A stretch of DNA of 64,000 bases, taken from assembly GCA_017979445.1 (NCBI GenBank), contig CM030719.1, forward strand, positions 27,919,317 to 27,983,316, written 5' to 3'. The position numbers and the translations under genes are program-made. The notes under the pieces were generated by a model. That model saw only the letters and a list, made by a program, of their open reading frames with translations, did not search any database and was not told where the DNA came from. This document shows positions 22,601-34,917 of the stretch, one piece after another. Position 1 is the stretch's first letter. The number at the start of each line of letters is the position of its first letter. This DNA is from Akebia trifoliata. Taxonomy: Eukaryota; Streptophyta; Magnoliopsida; Ranunculales; Lardizabalaceae.

Positions 22601-25600
22601 CCAGCTGTCAGGTAGATCATTGAGTTCTTCTCACTTTTGACCTTTCCTTTTTAAGGGTTCTTTTTTCTGTTAATACATCTGGGCCTGAAATAATTAATGT
22701 GAGCTTAGGAATAATGTCTCCACGTGTACATGTGTATTACCCTTTAAATTGTTCACGAATACCTTCATCTCCTTAATAAGAATGAGGGTAAATTACACTC
22801 TGATCCCTTTTGGTTTGGCGTCATTCTACGTTGATGCTCTTTGATGATTGCACTTACCTCCCCTGGCACAAACGGCGTTAAGTTTCAGATATTATTTTAC
22901 TATTTTACCCTCTTGTTTTATCTATTTATATTGTAAAAAAAATAAATTTTAAAATGATAAAAATGCCCCCGTCTAAGCATTTTTACAATCATAAGCATGA
23001 GCCTATGTTTTTGCAAGGATATTTTTGTTTATGAAAACGAATGACATTTTAAAAAGGACAAAATGGACTATAAAAACGAGAGAGGTTAAAATGGTATTTA
23101 TAAAGTATAAAAAACTTTTTGTTAACTGGTTGATGAATGGCAAGTAGACGGAATGGGGTAAGTGAGCTTGTTAGATAACTATAGGGGAGGTAAGTACAAT
23201 TGTCAAACCGTAGGGGTTTGACATAGAATTATGCCAACAATAGGGAGTGGAAGTGTAATTTACCCTAAGAATAATTAAGAGGTATGTGGCCTTGAGGAGC
23301 TTCAAAATCTCTTACATTTTTGTTTTTAATGTTGCAGTCCCATCTTATTTTCATATTTTCTTATGGTGTGCTTCTTTTGGAAAGTCTTAGCGGTCGACAA
23401 TCTTATCACTTGTAAGCATACCATAGTAAATTGCTATGTCATGTGTTGACAATCTTAACCTCTATTCTGTTCGTATTTTCTTTGTTTACAATATCATAGA
23501 CAATCATTGATTTGCAGACTTGTGCTTTATTCGTATGTGCTGTATTGCAGGTAGTGCTGTGAGTTGGTGGCCATATATCCTTGCAGTACTAGGTGTATTC
23601 ACTGTAGTCACTATGTGGGCAGTAGTAGTAACTGAAGGTTGCAGGAAGATCAAGTTGCAGTATTATGCATTTAAACTCGCATCCGCTGCAAGGTCAAATT
23701 TCTGTCATTGCTATCCAGATGTTTGGGTTGATATCATGTTTTAATTTAGTTTTGCGGAAGTCCAGAAACTATTATTTGCTCTCCCCTCCCCACCCCCACA
23801 TTTTTTTTGGCCTCTGTGTGCACTATAATTCATACTGTTTTACTTACTATCTATTACTTGGAGAACATTATTTCCATGTGCTAACACATATCAGTTGATT
23901 TGCATGTTTTGGACAGAGATGATTCTCCTATTACTGAAGTAGAGCCCTATATACCATTCAACATCAATCCATCAGGCATGCAGCCTGTTCTCACCACCAC
24001 CTATCTCTTGGCATTTCCCAGCATTCTTGCAAGGTTAGTTCAGCAACAATGAGTTTAGAAATGTTCTATTTTGAAATATCCTTGGAACTTTCAAAACCCC
24101 TTACAATATTTTGCATTTGCAGTCTTGCACAAGGTTTAAAATGTCATTTTGGATGAATGTTTCAGTCTAGGAAAAAATCGAAACATTCACTGATGTGAAA
24201 TGAACATTCAGATTTTTCCGAAACATTCTTAAAATTCAATATCTAATGATAAATACTGTTAAAAAAAATAATGTTTTAGGTTATGTTTTGGGGTGGTTTA
24301 TTTTTTGGTGCAAACTTTTTAGGAAGTTTAGGGGAGTCTGTTTTGTTGACTTCGTGGGGCGGTGGGATTGGGTTTTCTAATCTTGTGATTGTAATCATGT
24401 AATGGGTGTTGGGGGCGGCGTGTTGTTCCCCCCCCCATGTTTTCTCTGTATTGGGTTGGTCAACTTGACCGCCTTATAAAATATATATTTTAAGAATAAC
24501 ACATTTTTACACGTTGACACGTGCTATTAGATACAATATGCTGTGAATTAACTGTGTTAGATTGCATTAAAGTAAGTTTAATGTTCCAACTTTCAATAAG
24601 CTATCAAATATCAGTAGCCTAATGGATGAGGCGTCTGATTTTAATTAGAAAGTTGAGTTCTTTCCTTTTGGCTCATTTGAGAATGACTTCTTAATATATG
24701 TCTCTTTCTCTGAAAAAAAAAAAGAAAAAAGAAAAAAGAAAAAAAAAACACAGATTCAGAAGGACTGGAATATTTTTTGTAGAGATTTGCATTGGTTTTT
24801 AAGTTGAAATTCTCTTTCATTTAAATCTTTATTTATTTGTTATTATTATTTTTTTCTTGGGGAGATTCAAAATGTTTTTGTGGAATAGATTTTGACACAT
24901 ACCAATACAAATAGAAACATTTCAATACAAACTGACATCGACCGAAACATTTAATTCCAGGGATGTTTCGTATTGGAATATTTTAAAAATGGTACATACC
25001 AACCGGTACATTCCGATATGGTATGATAGGATGTTTTGAAACATAGTCTTGCATAAGGTGCTACTAACCATTCAATGTTTCCCACCTAAAATATCTCCTT
25101 CACAGAAAAGATATCCAATGTGGTGACCATATTGGTCCATTCTAGATTTGAACTACCTTGGCAGTAAGACCATCCAAATAATGCTGTTAATTGGATTGTT
25201 ATCCAATCGGTTAATTTTTATGTAGGAGATGAAGGAAGGACTTATTGAATTTTATTCCCACCCCCTTCATATGCACCATGTACATCTGTTCCTGGTTGGT
25301 AGATTGTCCTTAGGACCTATGCATTGGTACCTTTTCTATTTCTTCTTGCATTCATTGGATGGGGGAGGCTACTAATTGTACTGTTATAATAATTTTTTAT
25401 TTTTATTTTTTTAATCTTTTCCTAGATACTCTTTTAACTTTCTAATACAGAGAATTTCTTGGCAGTATCCTTGGTTCACCGTTTTGGGAACATGTTAAAG
25501 AGATATTGAACCCTGAGACTTCAGTCGGTGCAGAACCATGGGTTTACTATTCAATTTATGCATTCTTTGTCTTTGTATTCAATATATTTGACATTGTAAG

Positions 25601-28165
25601 TATCTTCTGAACCTAGTATTGGTATTCTGATTGTTATCTTGAAGAAACTTCGATATATGATGGGCCTTTCTCATATATATTGTCTTTTCTAATGCATTTC
25701 CTCCTAAATTTGTTCTGCTTCTAAACGATATCTTCCTGAGCATTGTACTAAAGATTGCAGGAACAAAAGTATTTAAAGCTAGTTTGTTCATTTTATACCC
25801 TATTTAGTCCGTCATATGAATATTTCTCTTATATGCCCTTTTTCTATTTCTGTCTTTGTTTCTCCATGCTCTGGCAGTCAGTCTATAATTCTTTTTCCCA
25901 ATGTGAAATATGTTGTAGAGTTACAAACTACTTTTTTGTATTGGAAATGAGAAGGAAATCAGTATTTTGTCAAAGGGAGGGATATTTAGAGTTTCTGCAT
26001 CAGAAGAAAAAGGATTGCAGAGACTAGGGAAAGGGAAGAGAACGGGGTGAGGAGGATGGGACTGTATGAAAAGTATAATAAATTATTAATTTGAAGATGT
26101 GAATCTTGGAGACTGTAGAGGAATCCCTAGTCCCTTGTTGTGTGGGGTGTTGGAATGGCACCATGAATGCTTTTATACAAAATTGAGGTTCACGAATAAG
26201 TTGGCTAGTGGAAAATTTGAAAAATGGGGGAAAAATCAGGTTAGGGTTGTGTAATTGTTCCTAATAGCTATCAGTAACCATTGTTTGATTTATGTGAAAG
26301 TCAAGCCTGTATGTTTTATTTTGATGTCTTTAAGTATAATGTATTTTAACCATCAATCCATCTGTGCAGGCCAACTTGCCAAAGGAAATTGCTGATTACT
26401 TGAATAAAATGGGGGCTAGAATACCAAACCTGAAGCCGGGGAAGGCCACAATAGAGCATCTAACAAAAATTCAAGCATCGACACGTTTTTGGGGTAATTT
26501 CCCTTTCAATATTAGAAAGACAGATTTTTTCCAAAGAAAATTTGTGATTTATCTCCTGCCTTACCTCTTCACAAAGCACTACATGGCAAAAATGTCTCTG
26601 GAAGTGGTAAAGACTAATGGAAAAACCAATTTCAAACATCAACTTTTGTTTATAGCATACCCCCAGTTTTCCATCAAACACATAATCAGTTGCTTTTTTT
26701 TGGTAAAAATAATGCAGGAGGGTTATTATTAAGTATTTTGGCCACTACATCATCCTTGCTTGATCATCATTTACGGCGTATCAATCAGGGATTTGCAATA
26801 GGGTTCACATCAGTCCTAATCATTGTAAGTGCAATACTAATTTCAGGCTTTATAATTAGTGGGACAACAATTGTGACAAAATCTATGACAATGGTTTTTG
26901 TCTTATATGTCTTTGAAGTTTCGAAATGGGCTGATTTTTGGTGTGGGTGATCTCCTCACCATAGAGATCATCCTCACTAAAAATCAGCTCATTCCGAAAC
27001 TTCTGACCCCATCAAAAGTGGTTTACAAAAATTAAACGGTCCACAATTCTTCAACTTGTAAACTGGGGTTAGAAGTTTAGAAATGGGCTGATTTTTTATG
27101 AGGATGATCTCTACCATAGATATCATCCTCACCAAAAATCAGCCCATTTCGAAACTTCTAACCCCATCAAAAGTAGTTCACAAAAAACTATTGTCATAGA
27201 TTTTGTCACAATTTTTGTCCCCTGAGCCGTTCCCTTATAATTAAGCATGCACTTGAATTCTTGGTTAAAATGCACATGAGATTTACAGATGCCACTTGAA
27301 TAGTTCGCTTAGAGAATGTGACGAGACTGTGCTGGGACATACTTCTCTACCGATCCATAAACCTTTATCTTCAGTTACTTAGTTTTTCTTAGTTCATGCA
27401 CTGCACATACCATCCTTGGTTTTCTTGTAGAAATGGGCCCATCAGTTAAAATATATCAACCATCTGGGTTCAATAACTGTTAATGGTATTCATTTATCGT
27501 CGCCTGTAGTTGCAAATTCCTTTTCTTGGGACTTTTTCATCACCAAGTCTCCAGGAGTTATTTTTCAAGAAAAAGGAATATTTTTAGAAACAAAAACTAT
27601 ATGTATAGATCTCATTAAAATTTCATCATGATGTATTCTTTACTGGTCAGTATCCAGGTTTTCTTTCATCTCCAAGTCCCCAGGAATTCTCTTTTGCTTG
27701 AGTTTTTCAAGAAAAGAAAATATTACTTGTTATAAAAACGTTATTTATACATGTATACTGTCTTTATTAAACCCTGTTCACAAAATCTCATTAAAATTTC
27801 ATTGTGATGCATTCTCTACGGATTTTTAGCCTCTTTCATGTAACATATCTAATTTGTTTCATTCGTGAATTCTTTGGCATGTTCCTGAGATTATGTAAGG
27901 GATGTGCATAATGTTTCCCTGGATAAGTAATGTTACGTTGTGTTCCTCTTCCAACAGACTCTAATTTTATTAAATTCTGCTATAATTTTTTTTCCTCTTA
28001 TTTTAATCCTCAACACTCATATCTATGACTATTAACTCAATGTTTCCGACTTAACCCTTAGTTATAATTTTTCAGGTGGGGTCAATTATTGAACTTGGAA
28101 GATCCTATCAAGCATATAATGTAATGCCAACTTTAAGTAAGGCTCTACGGCGGTATGGTGTCTAG
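13642..28165 (+). CDS. SCY2: Preprotein translocase subunit SCY2, chloroplastic
   Basis: Thirteen exons: 13642-13714, 15967-16488, 18700-18788, 21329-21408, 21531-21620, 21791-21882, 22528-22611, 23551-23692, 23917-24033, 25466-25595, 26370-26493, 26718-26824, 28076-28165. All are GT-AG and in frame (1740 bases, 579 residues; Arabidopsis SCY2 is about this size). The product is the channel subunit of the second plastid Sec translocase, which with SECA2 inserts proteins into the inner envelope membrane (established for Arabidopsis). Seen here: a Ser/Arg/Asn-rich N-terminus fitting a plastid transit peptide (~1-75), a first hydrophobic segment RLFVTAVLVLISRVGYFIPL (~158-177), the SecY-type stretch FFQLGISPQIAASILMQ (~212-228), a loop FNINPSGMQPVLTTTYLLAF before a hydrophobic segment, and a C-terminal ELGRSYQAYNVMPTL. 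SCY1, the thylakoid paralogue, is less likely given the long acidic pre-domain. Reading through the exon 6 donor would add a short alternative tail to 22055. Confidence 0.93.
14252..14593. mobile_element. Mutator-like MITE in SCY2 intron 1
   Basis: Terminal inverted repeats of about 36 bp: AGAGCTTCTATTGGCACCCC on the left against AGAGCTGTTATTGGCACCCC on the complement of the right. Flanking T-rich words (ATTTTTTTT, and CGATATTTTT just outside) are compatible with a decayed 9-bp duplication. A second partial copy of the terminus lies inside at 14487 (TTGTATTGGCACCCCAAC). Related copy: 20305-20628. Confidence 0.65.
15020..15370 (-). pseudogene. RTE-type LINE relic in SCY2 intron 1
   Basis: On the minus strand the translation contains IRLTTWNMWTLISKIFKL followed by VDTMKRRKIHMVSFYETK, which matches the start of the endonuclease domain of plant RTE-like LINEs (typical form: TWNVGTLTGK..ELVD.M.RR.INI.C.QETKW). 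Further along the same strand are NAKEIDSYNLWYMG-like and RRRPRRTWIELNGGK-like pieces; the latter resembles the polyprotein's C-terminal RPRKTW motif. The reverse transcriptase between them is missing, so this is an internally deleted relic. Confidence 0.55.
19167..19673. mobile_element. hAT-like element in SCY2 intron 3
   Basis: The left end TAGGGCTTAAAACGGG and the complement of the right end TAGGGCTTAAAATGGG match at 15 of 16 positions. Flanks GTTGTTAA (19159-19166) and GTTGCTAT (19674-19681) agree at 6 of 8 positions, as expected for an old 8-bp duplication. The interior has repeated CCCATATCCGA-like words and no coding capacity. Confidence 0.7.
20305..20628. mobile_element. Nested Mutator-like MITE
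   Basis: AGAGCTACTATTGGCACC on the left pairs with the complement of GGTGCCAATAACAGCTTT on the right. It is related to 14252-14593, sharing the body word GGCTCAAATTATAATCTCAA in slightly altered form. It is inserted inside the Tourist-like element. Confidence 0.6.
20942..20966. repeat. Poly-G run of 25
   Basis: Twenty-five consecutive G residues inside the Tourist-like element. Such runs are prone to length error in sequencing, so the true length is uncertain. Confidence 0.8.
22785..23266. mobile_element. TIR element in SCY2 intron 7
   Basis: AGGGTAAATTACACT on the left is an exact inverted match to AGTGTAATTTACCCT on the right (15 bp). The flanks share AAGAAT (22778-22783 and 23267-23272). 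The superfamily is uncertain because the exact boundary is ambiguous by one base. No coding capacity. Confidence 0.65.
26859..27234. mobile_element. Mutator-like MITE with perfect 9-bp duplication, SCY2 intron 12
   Basis: A perfect 9-bp direct repeat TTATAATTA flanks it (26850-26858 and 27235-27243), the duplication length of Mutator-like elements. Inverted repeats of about 40 bp are seen: ATTGTGACAAAATCTATGAC on the left and its complement near 27190-27215. The interior is itself a fold-back in which GAAATGGGCTGATTTTT and AAAAATCAGCCCATTTC repeat in both orientations. Related degenerate copies: 5528-5770 and 53690-53945. Confidence 0.8.
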
Positions 28166-29589
28166 TATCCAAGTGTCCCGTGCTTGTTGACCTGAGGTAA
28201 TATTATGCTACCCATATACTCAAAATAACTTTATTGTCTGTTTAAACTGGCATCTGCTGAAAAAAAAAAATCCTCATTTTTGTGGCATTACAGGCACTCT
28301 CTTAATGGCAAAGTGCTAATGAATCTTGGTTATTATAAGATGAAACATCGCCACAAAAAGAACTGTAGGATCTACACGAACATCAAATTCTTCTAATGGA
28401 ACGTTCAAGATTACTAGGTGCAGTTGCCTTTCTCCCACAAATAGATGCATATGTATCTTTCTGTGGCTCATGAAGATTATTTACATCATAGCGTTCTCTA
28501 TTTAGATATAAGAGCAAGTTGTAGTGATCCCAATTTGGACCTGGCTTCTGTAAATTATTATTATTTTTTTTGGTCTGTTCTTCATTATCCAACTAATCTT
28601 GAATGGGTTTGTATTACAAATACGTGGAAATGCAGTTGTAATTATACTATGAAAGGTCTTCGAATCTAGGTAACAGTGAAGGGTTAGAAATGAGATGTAA
28701 TTGTTCTCGAATTAATTTAGAAATGTGTCATTGTCTATTTGCCAGCACAGTTCTTCCCATGGCGGCATGGTTCTTCCCATGGTGGACGAGTTGGGCGAGC
28801 TTTCCAATGTGAGTTAGGACCTCTTTGACTTGGGCAAATCATCAGACCGATTTTGATTATTTATGAAAAATACTTGATATTTGTTAACAATCTGGGAGTG
28901 CAAAGTCTGTCCAATTTTTGAGTCTGATCAGGGAATTTTTTATTTTTCATTTTTTAAATACATATTTTAAACCATGAATTCTAGGGTTGAGGTGTCATTT
29001 GGGCTTCGCGGTGCAGGCTTTATATAACATTGTTAGATTTTTTTCGGCAAGAGGGAGAGTGGTAGCTCCCCAACGGCAATTTCTTCATTCATAGCGAAAC
29101 AAAATCGGTTGATTGTGTTTTATGAGTTTTAAAACCTGAATATGTGGTGTCCAACTTTGAAGTGGGCACACTGTTTCAAACTTTTGAAGGAGCCCTCCTC
29201 TCCTTGTTACAAGATCCGTGGCGGTCTGAATTTATTTCACGCCCTTGCATTTCTGCCAAAATTTGGATTACCTCTTGGAAAAGCTACGTGCAATCCAATG
29301 GAGAGGGTTCCTTCAAAAGCATCCTGCCCGTTTCAAAGTTATGAAGTATTTTCCGGAATGTGGTTGGGTCCCTTGCATTTGTTTGTTAACTTGAAAAAAA
29401 AAAAAAAATCTTTTTCACAGTTAAACTCTAAAATAATCCACACAAAAGAACAGAGGAAAGAATACTTTTTAAGATTTTTAAACATAACATTAGAAAAAAA
29501 GAAAAATATCAAGTCTTTGGAAAATAAAACGTTATCTGATTCTGATTTTCCAAAGAATGTAAAAAAGAAAGATTGGATAAACTTTTTCG
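28166..29589. other. SCY2 3' region and intergenic sequence
   Basis: The first ~600 bases after the SCY2 stop are probably 3' UTR or an additional 3' UTR intron (donor-like GAGGTAATATTATG at 28194 and a tract ending TTACAG at 28291). No protein-coding gene is supported. A 154-codon open frame at 29142-29606 has a Lys-rich, low-complexity second half and no recognisable similarity. Confidence 0.4.
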
Positions 29590-30360
29590 TGACTTTTGTG
29601 GTATGATAGGCTAGGCAAGAGAAAGTTCCATTTGATAAGTTAGAAAAAGGTTTGTCATCCTAAGGTGTGCAAGGGGGCTTGGGGTAAGGAGATTAATACT
29701 TATAAACCAGTCGTTGTTAGGAAAATGAATTTGGAGATTAGGAGTGGAGGTGAATAATTTATGACGAAAAGTGGTGGAGGTGAAATTTGGAGTAGAACCT
29801 TTTGAGTGGGAAAGTGAAGGAAACAAGACTATTGTATGGTTGTGGAGTTTGGAAATGAATCCTTAAAGTTCTTTCGAAAATCCGTAAGAGAATAAGATTC
29901 ATGATAAGCTCGGGAGAAAGTGCGTTTTTGGGAAGATGTTTGGTGTAGGAAGACACCACTTATGACAAGGTTTTCTTAGTTGTTTGGGTTATCTTCAGAG
30001 AAGGGGATACCAGTAAATGTCTTTTTGAGAGATGATGAGAGAGCTATTGGCTGGAATCTCGATTTTAGAAGGAACATAAATGATCGGGAAGTGTCAATTC
30101 TTCTTCAATGCCTTGATGGTGTGAGGATTTTCAATTAGGTTAAATATGGCCATTGTTGGGAAGATAGTTACTCAGAGACCTTTTCAGTGAGTTTGTTCTA
30201 CGAGTCCTTATTGATTGTTGATTCTATATTTTCGTCAAATGAGGTGTGGAGTTAGAAAGTTCCTTCGAAGGTGGTTTTCTTTATTTGGTGTGCAACACTA
30301 AGAAAGAAGAAAGTCAATCCCATCGATCATACTTGCATAGGCATATTGAATAGTATACCA
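29590..30360 (+). pseudogene. L1-type LINE relic, 3' part of ORF2
   Basis: The translation, with several frameshifts and stops, follows the end of plant L1-like ORF2 after the reverse transcriptase. KVRFWEDVWCRKTPL (normally KVRFWHDVWCGD.PL) lies near 29915-29960; IGWNLDFRRNINDREV (normally W.L.FRR.LNDWE.) near 30045-30092; and VPSKVVFFIWCATLRKKK (normally PSKV.FFAW.A..GK) near 30257-30312, the start of the zf-RVT region. The element is truncated on both sides and is inactive. Confidence 0.8.
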
Positions 30361-30730
30361 TTTTAATGGTGTTTGATATTTTGTGCCCCCATACCATTGG
30401 ACATTATAGTTATACATTTACCTACTACATACAAATGATGGGTATTTCTGTCATTTAAAAACTCGTGATTTTGTAAATATAAACTTTTATTTGTAACGAA
30501 GTTTAAAAAATAAGTTTTGGGGAGAATTTTTTCCACTTCAGGGTTGAATTTATAAATACTATTTAAGTTTGGGATTCTCCAGTAAAATACTGAAATCAAA
30601 TTTCTCCAAAGGAAAATACTAGTAGAGACTAGAGAGGGAACAATAAAAACGGTACCAATTTCAAATTCAAAAAAGTGGAGAGGAGCTCACATTTCATCTA
30701 TTTTACAGAGTGATCTTCGACTCTTCGAGA

Positions 30731-33700
30731 ATGCAAGCTAGAGAAGGTGAAGGAAGATCAGAGATGGAGTGTATAGAGATCGATACAGCCGCAGAAACAC
30801 TGGAGAGATCCGTAATCTTTCATTTGGTCAAAGAGATAATCTCTTTCGTCCTCTACATGCACCAACAAATCCCTGCGTAAGTAGCCCTTTTAAACCCTAA
30901 CCCTAATTTTCATCCTACATTGTCACGAGTAATGGTTTCTAATTGATCTGGTTTAGGTTTTTGGAGTGAAATCTCCAGAGTTTCATCGATTCTGAGTTAT
31001 TAAGTTGCGTGAGTGCTTAAACCTGTCCGATTGTTACATTTAGAGGTTTCTTGGAAATGAAATTGAGAGTTTTTTTTGTGTTTTTTTTTCCCTTCGATTC
31101 GACTAGATCTTAAGGCCTGTTTTGAACGCAAACGGTCTCTGCGTATGAAAAAAAAAAAAAAAAAAGGAAAAAAATCATATTTTTTTGGCCCTAAATGGAA
31201 ATCCGGCGCTCAAGCTTTTGAAGAATTAAATTAGTTTCTGAGGATTGTCCAATTGATTGAATTTTATCAAAAATAACATGAAATTGTAGCTTGATGATTG
31301 CTAGTAACTAGTTTTTTGTTTGAATTCCACTGTTGATGTGATTTATGTTGAAATAATTATTCTTAAACTATACTTAATTTCTAACTGAATTTTGGGATAA
31401 GTTTGTTTCTCAAACAAATACTAGAAGTACTCAAAACCATCCCTTTGCCCAAGAACTTCAATGTAGTTGCATTATAAAAAATTCACAATTTTCAGGCTTG
31501 AAATGTAGCTCAATTGGGTAATGTAATTCAAGGAAATCGTAAGGTTAATGGTTCATTACTATCTTACCCACCAAAATACATGTACAATTTCATCAGACAG
31601 TGCTGTAAAAATCGGCTGGTGCCCATGAGGTTGTCTCCTAGTATAAATTAAATTAAGCTTGTATTCATGTGTGGGGTTGTTTCATTATTCATAGTGGTGT
31701 CCGATGTTTGTTATTATTTGCAGCATTTTACAGGACCTCTGTCTTGAATTTGATGAAATGCAGACAGAATATAAAGATTTGGTATGTTAGCTGAGCGAAG
31801 ATAATTTTCTCATTTCTGCATTATTATAGAATTTTGACTATGGTCTCTGGCTTCTTCATCCTAAGAACTATAAGTTTTAGGAGTCGCATGTAACACAAAC
31901 GGAAGTAACAGCATCTTCTCGAAGAAAGGACAAAGGGAGAATGAGAGAGGTGAAACATGGAATAAGGAGACTAGAGAAGTTGATGAATTCTGTCTCTAGT
32001 ATCCTTACTGCTCTTCAACTGATGCTCAACGAGATCCATGGTATCGAGGAAGTCATCTTAGTGCTTGGAGCGAGTCCTATACGACCTCAACATGTTTACG
32101 AGATGTTCTTTTCACATGGAAGGGCTGTTCCCGAAAGCACAAAGGGCTATACTAAAAGTAAAGCTGCCGAGGCTCTTTCCCGAAAGGTTCTCTCTGTTAT
32201 ACATATTTTAGGTTTCATCGAAAGTAACTTTTTGTGACTAAAATTTGATGTTTTGTGGTCAGGCTATCCGTGCACTGATCTCTAATGGGGCAGGATCTGT
32301 TTCCTATGGAGGTACTCAACTACGGATATCTTATCTCTGAATTTTATTTTCATGGATTTGAATTTACTCTATAGTGTGTTAATTCTTGTAATTTTCTATA
32401 GGTCCTACAAAGTTGTTTCTTATGGTAAAAGCTCCTACTACATTCAATCTGCCACTCCATTTTCTTCCCAAACGTGACTTCAGATACAGCAAGAAGGTAT
32501 CAATGTTTTTTTTTTTTATATTATTTATTTATTTATTTTTTGATGGGTAAGCTGGACGTGAACCCACGACCTCAAAGTTGCTATTGCAAAGTGTCAAACC
32601 AATTGAGCTTATGGGTCTAAGCCCAGAAGGTATCAATGTTCTTTCGAGGATCGAAGCTAATAAGTACACATGTTTGTAATGAGAGCACTTGTGGTACATT
32701 AGAAACCATGTTAGGCACTCAGGTTGACTTGACCGATTTGGTGCTTAGTCATACTGGTTTGTTGGTGGCCGAGTTGCATCACTCAACAACCTTGATAGAT
32801 AGTTCTTGAGAGACTTGACATTCTGCTGGTACCAACCTGTGACACTAATTTTGTGAAATCAACTCCATCTTCTGATCATAAGCATTGGGTTCATGGACTT
32901 ACTTCTTTTCAATAGTGCATTTATTTTTCTTATTATTGTACTAAAGAATGTGAACTTTTGACCAAGAAATTTCCCAGTTGGACCCATCAAATGTTAGGTC
33001 TCATCACTTGATGTGCATCCCGTGTCCTCCACAGTAACCAACAAAGTTTTCTTATACTTCTGAATGTACATAATGGCAATCCTCCTTATATGATGAATTG
33101 AAGGGTACAACGTCATATTATATTTGGATTCATGCATTTATGTGGATGAAATAAAAGCTTAATGCATGGTTGAATTTATGAGTGCAATATGCATTGTGTG
33201 CATGTATCTGTTTTCCATGCCCCCAGTTTTCAATAATACTGCATTTTCTATTGCAGATAGTTCCGTTCAGATTACATATTAAGGTTCGAGGTCAGGATAT
33301 GGATGGTTCGCATCAGGCTTCTCAGTCCAATAACTCCCTTAGTTTGCAAGGTTCCACCTCAAGTGATTTGATCTGGTATGTAGATATCTTAAACATCTTG
33401 CTTTCTATTTAGAATTGCTGAGTTCTGTCTTCGATTTTCTTTTATTTGAATATCTATGAAATATCATGCTCGCTCTTCTACACTTTCAATATCAGTTTGT
33501 TGTGCTTCGTATTTACTATCAACCCTTTACGGTGTAAACTACTGTGGGGCCTGCATGATGTAATTGTAATTGAGACTTGGGCAGTCACCTTGTTTCTCTT
33601 GTATGGTCAAATTCTTCTAGAGTTTCTTTGTTACATTACCAATCAAACAGATTAATACCAGGTCACTAGCACAAAAAATAATAAATTATCCCTTTTTAAG

Positions 33701-33805
33701 TAATTCTTATGCTTGTTTAGTGATACATCTGGTTCTTGTTTCAGGTTTCAATGTAAGCATACAATCAAAGGCCTAGTTTTCAAGCCACCATCACCGGAAG
33801 AGTGA
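30731..33805 (+). CDS. p31comet (MAD2L1-binding protein)-like HORMA protein
   Basis: Seven exons: 30731-30876, 31724-31781, 31881-32186, 32263-32311, 32402-32496, 33257-33375, 33745-33805. All are GT-AG with consistent phase (834 bases, 277 residues, close to the ~270 of animal p31comet). The start is the first in-frame ATG. Seen: an N-terminal helix-like stretch ERSVIFHLVKEIISFVLYM (~29-47), ILQDLCLEFDEMQTEYKDL (~50-68), a basic patch SSRRKDKGRMREVKHGIRR (~79-97), the stretch VILVLGASPIRPQHVYEMFF (~126-145), and a C-terminal WFQCKHTIKGLVF. These resemble plant and animal MAD2L1BP/p31comet, a HORMA-fold protein that binds MAD2 and works with the AAA+ ATPase TRIP13/PCH2 to remodel HORMA proteins; in rice a homologue acts in meiosis. 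The assignment rests on recalled similarity. No catalytic motif is expected. The gene converges on the GPI-anchored protein gene. Confidence 0.7.
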
Positions 33806-34917
33806 GAAGGCTGTTGTTCCCTCACGATTTCTTGCATACGTAGTAGATATGAGCTTGTAGTTCACATTTTTTGGTTGTATGATTCAACTTCATTTGGGCA
33901 GTAACTATTCTGAGTTCAAGCATCTATTATTCATCATAATCAGTTCTTCCACCAATAATGAACTCTCTTGGGAAGAAAAATGCACAATTCATCTCTAAAT
34001 TCACTCACTAACCCATTAACACTGATCATCGTCTACACCTTATCCCAATTATTGGGGGTTGGCAAAATGAGTACCATTTCTCCATTCTGACTCATCTTCC
34101 TCCACATCTTCAGTTTCTCTAAAGCCTAGTAAGTAGCAAATATCATACCTCTTTGAATCCACTCTGCCGCACAACTTGGAACTTATAATGAAACATGGCC
34201 TTGCTTAACAGTACTTGCCAAATTTTCAGGGAGGCTGTCCTTATGGTCTGTGACAGGTTATAAATTACTTGTTTAACATGATTTGTAAGTAAAGGTTCGG
34301 CTTCAGAGATCAACATTAATTCTGAATGGATCCACATTGCAGTATTTAAACTTCACCAATCCATGTGGTGCAAATCTAAACCTGATCCATGGGTTTCCAT
34401 TCAGGTCTAGTCACACAATTTGTTACAAAATTACTTTATCATAAGGTTCTAGTCAGATCCAACACTCCTACTGTAACACCCAAACCCAGATCTGGTTCAC
34501 TATCTAAACACATTATTTGAACCCAACCCAAATCCAACTTGAGTCAAATATCCTGGGATATCCAAAATGCTTTATTTTGGATCTCATTTTAAGCATCCAA
34601 ATTCATAAAAACACGGGTTTGGATCAGAGTGATCTTGGGATCCGATCTACCCATTTCATGCTCTAGTTGAGAGAAGTGATGGGGGAAATCAAATGAATGC
34701 ATCTTTGAGGTGGTTAAGATCCATTCTACAGTACTAATTTTTGGGTGCTAAAGCATGTGCACTACCTCAATAAAAATGATGATTTGAAGTTAAATTGATG
34801 TAACAAGAAATGAAATAACCGTATGTAATTAGTTTTCAATTCTCATCTAACAACCCAAAACTCAAGTGGGGTGTACAACTTAAAATCTGCATCGTCAAGA
34901 TTACTTAAACATGTACT
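33806..34917. other. Shared 3' intergenic region of two convergent genes
   Basis: It holds the 3' UTRs of the p31comet-like gene (left) and the GPI-anchored protein gene (right, minus strand). Between 34020 and 34110 a segment including CCCAATTATTGGGGGTTGGC resembles the 3' tail of RTE-type LINEs. From 34330 to 34670 is a repeat rich in AACCCAAATCC-like words. No gene is seen. Confidence 0.45.

Noticed and set aside
29142..29606. 154-codon plus-strand frame
   Set aside because: The second half is Lys-rich low complexity, there is no recognisable similarity, and it runs into a LINE relic.
32534..32635. Possible tRNA gene or SINE (ACGTGAACCCACGACCTC, B-box-like on the minus strand)
   Set aside because: No cloverleaf can be built and no A-box is present; at most a decayed tRNA-derived repeat in the p31comet-like gene's intron 5.
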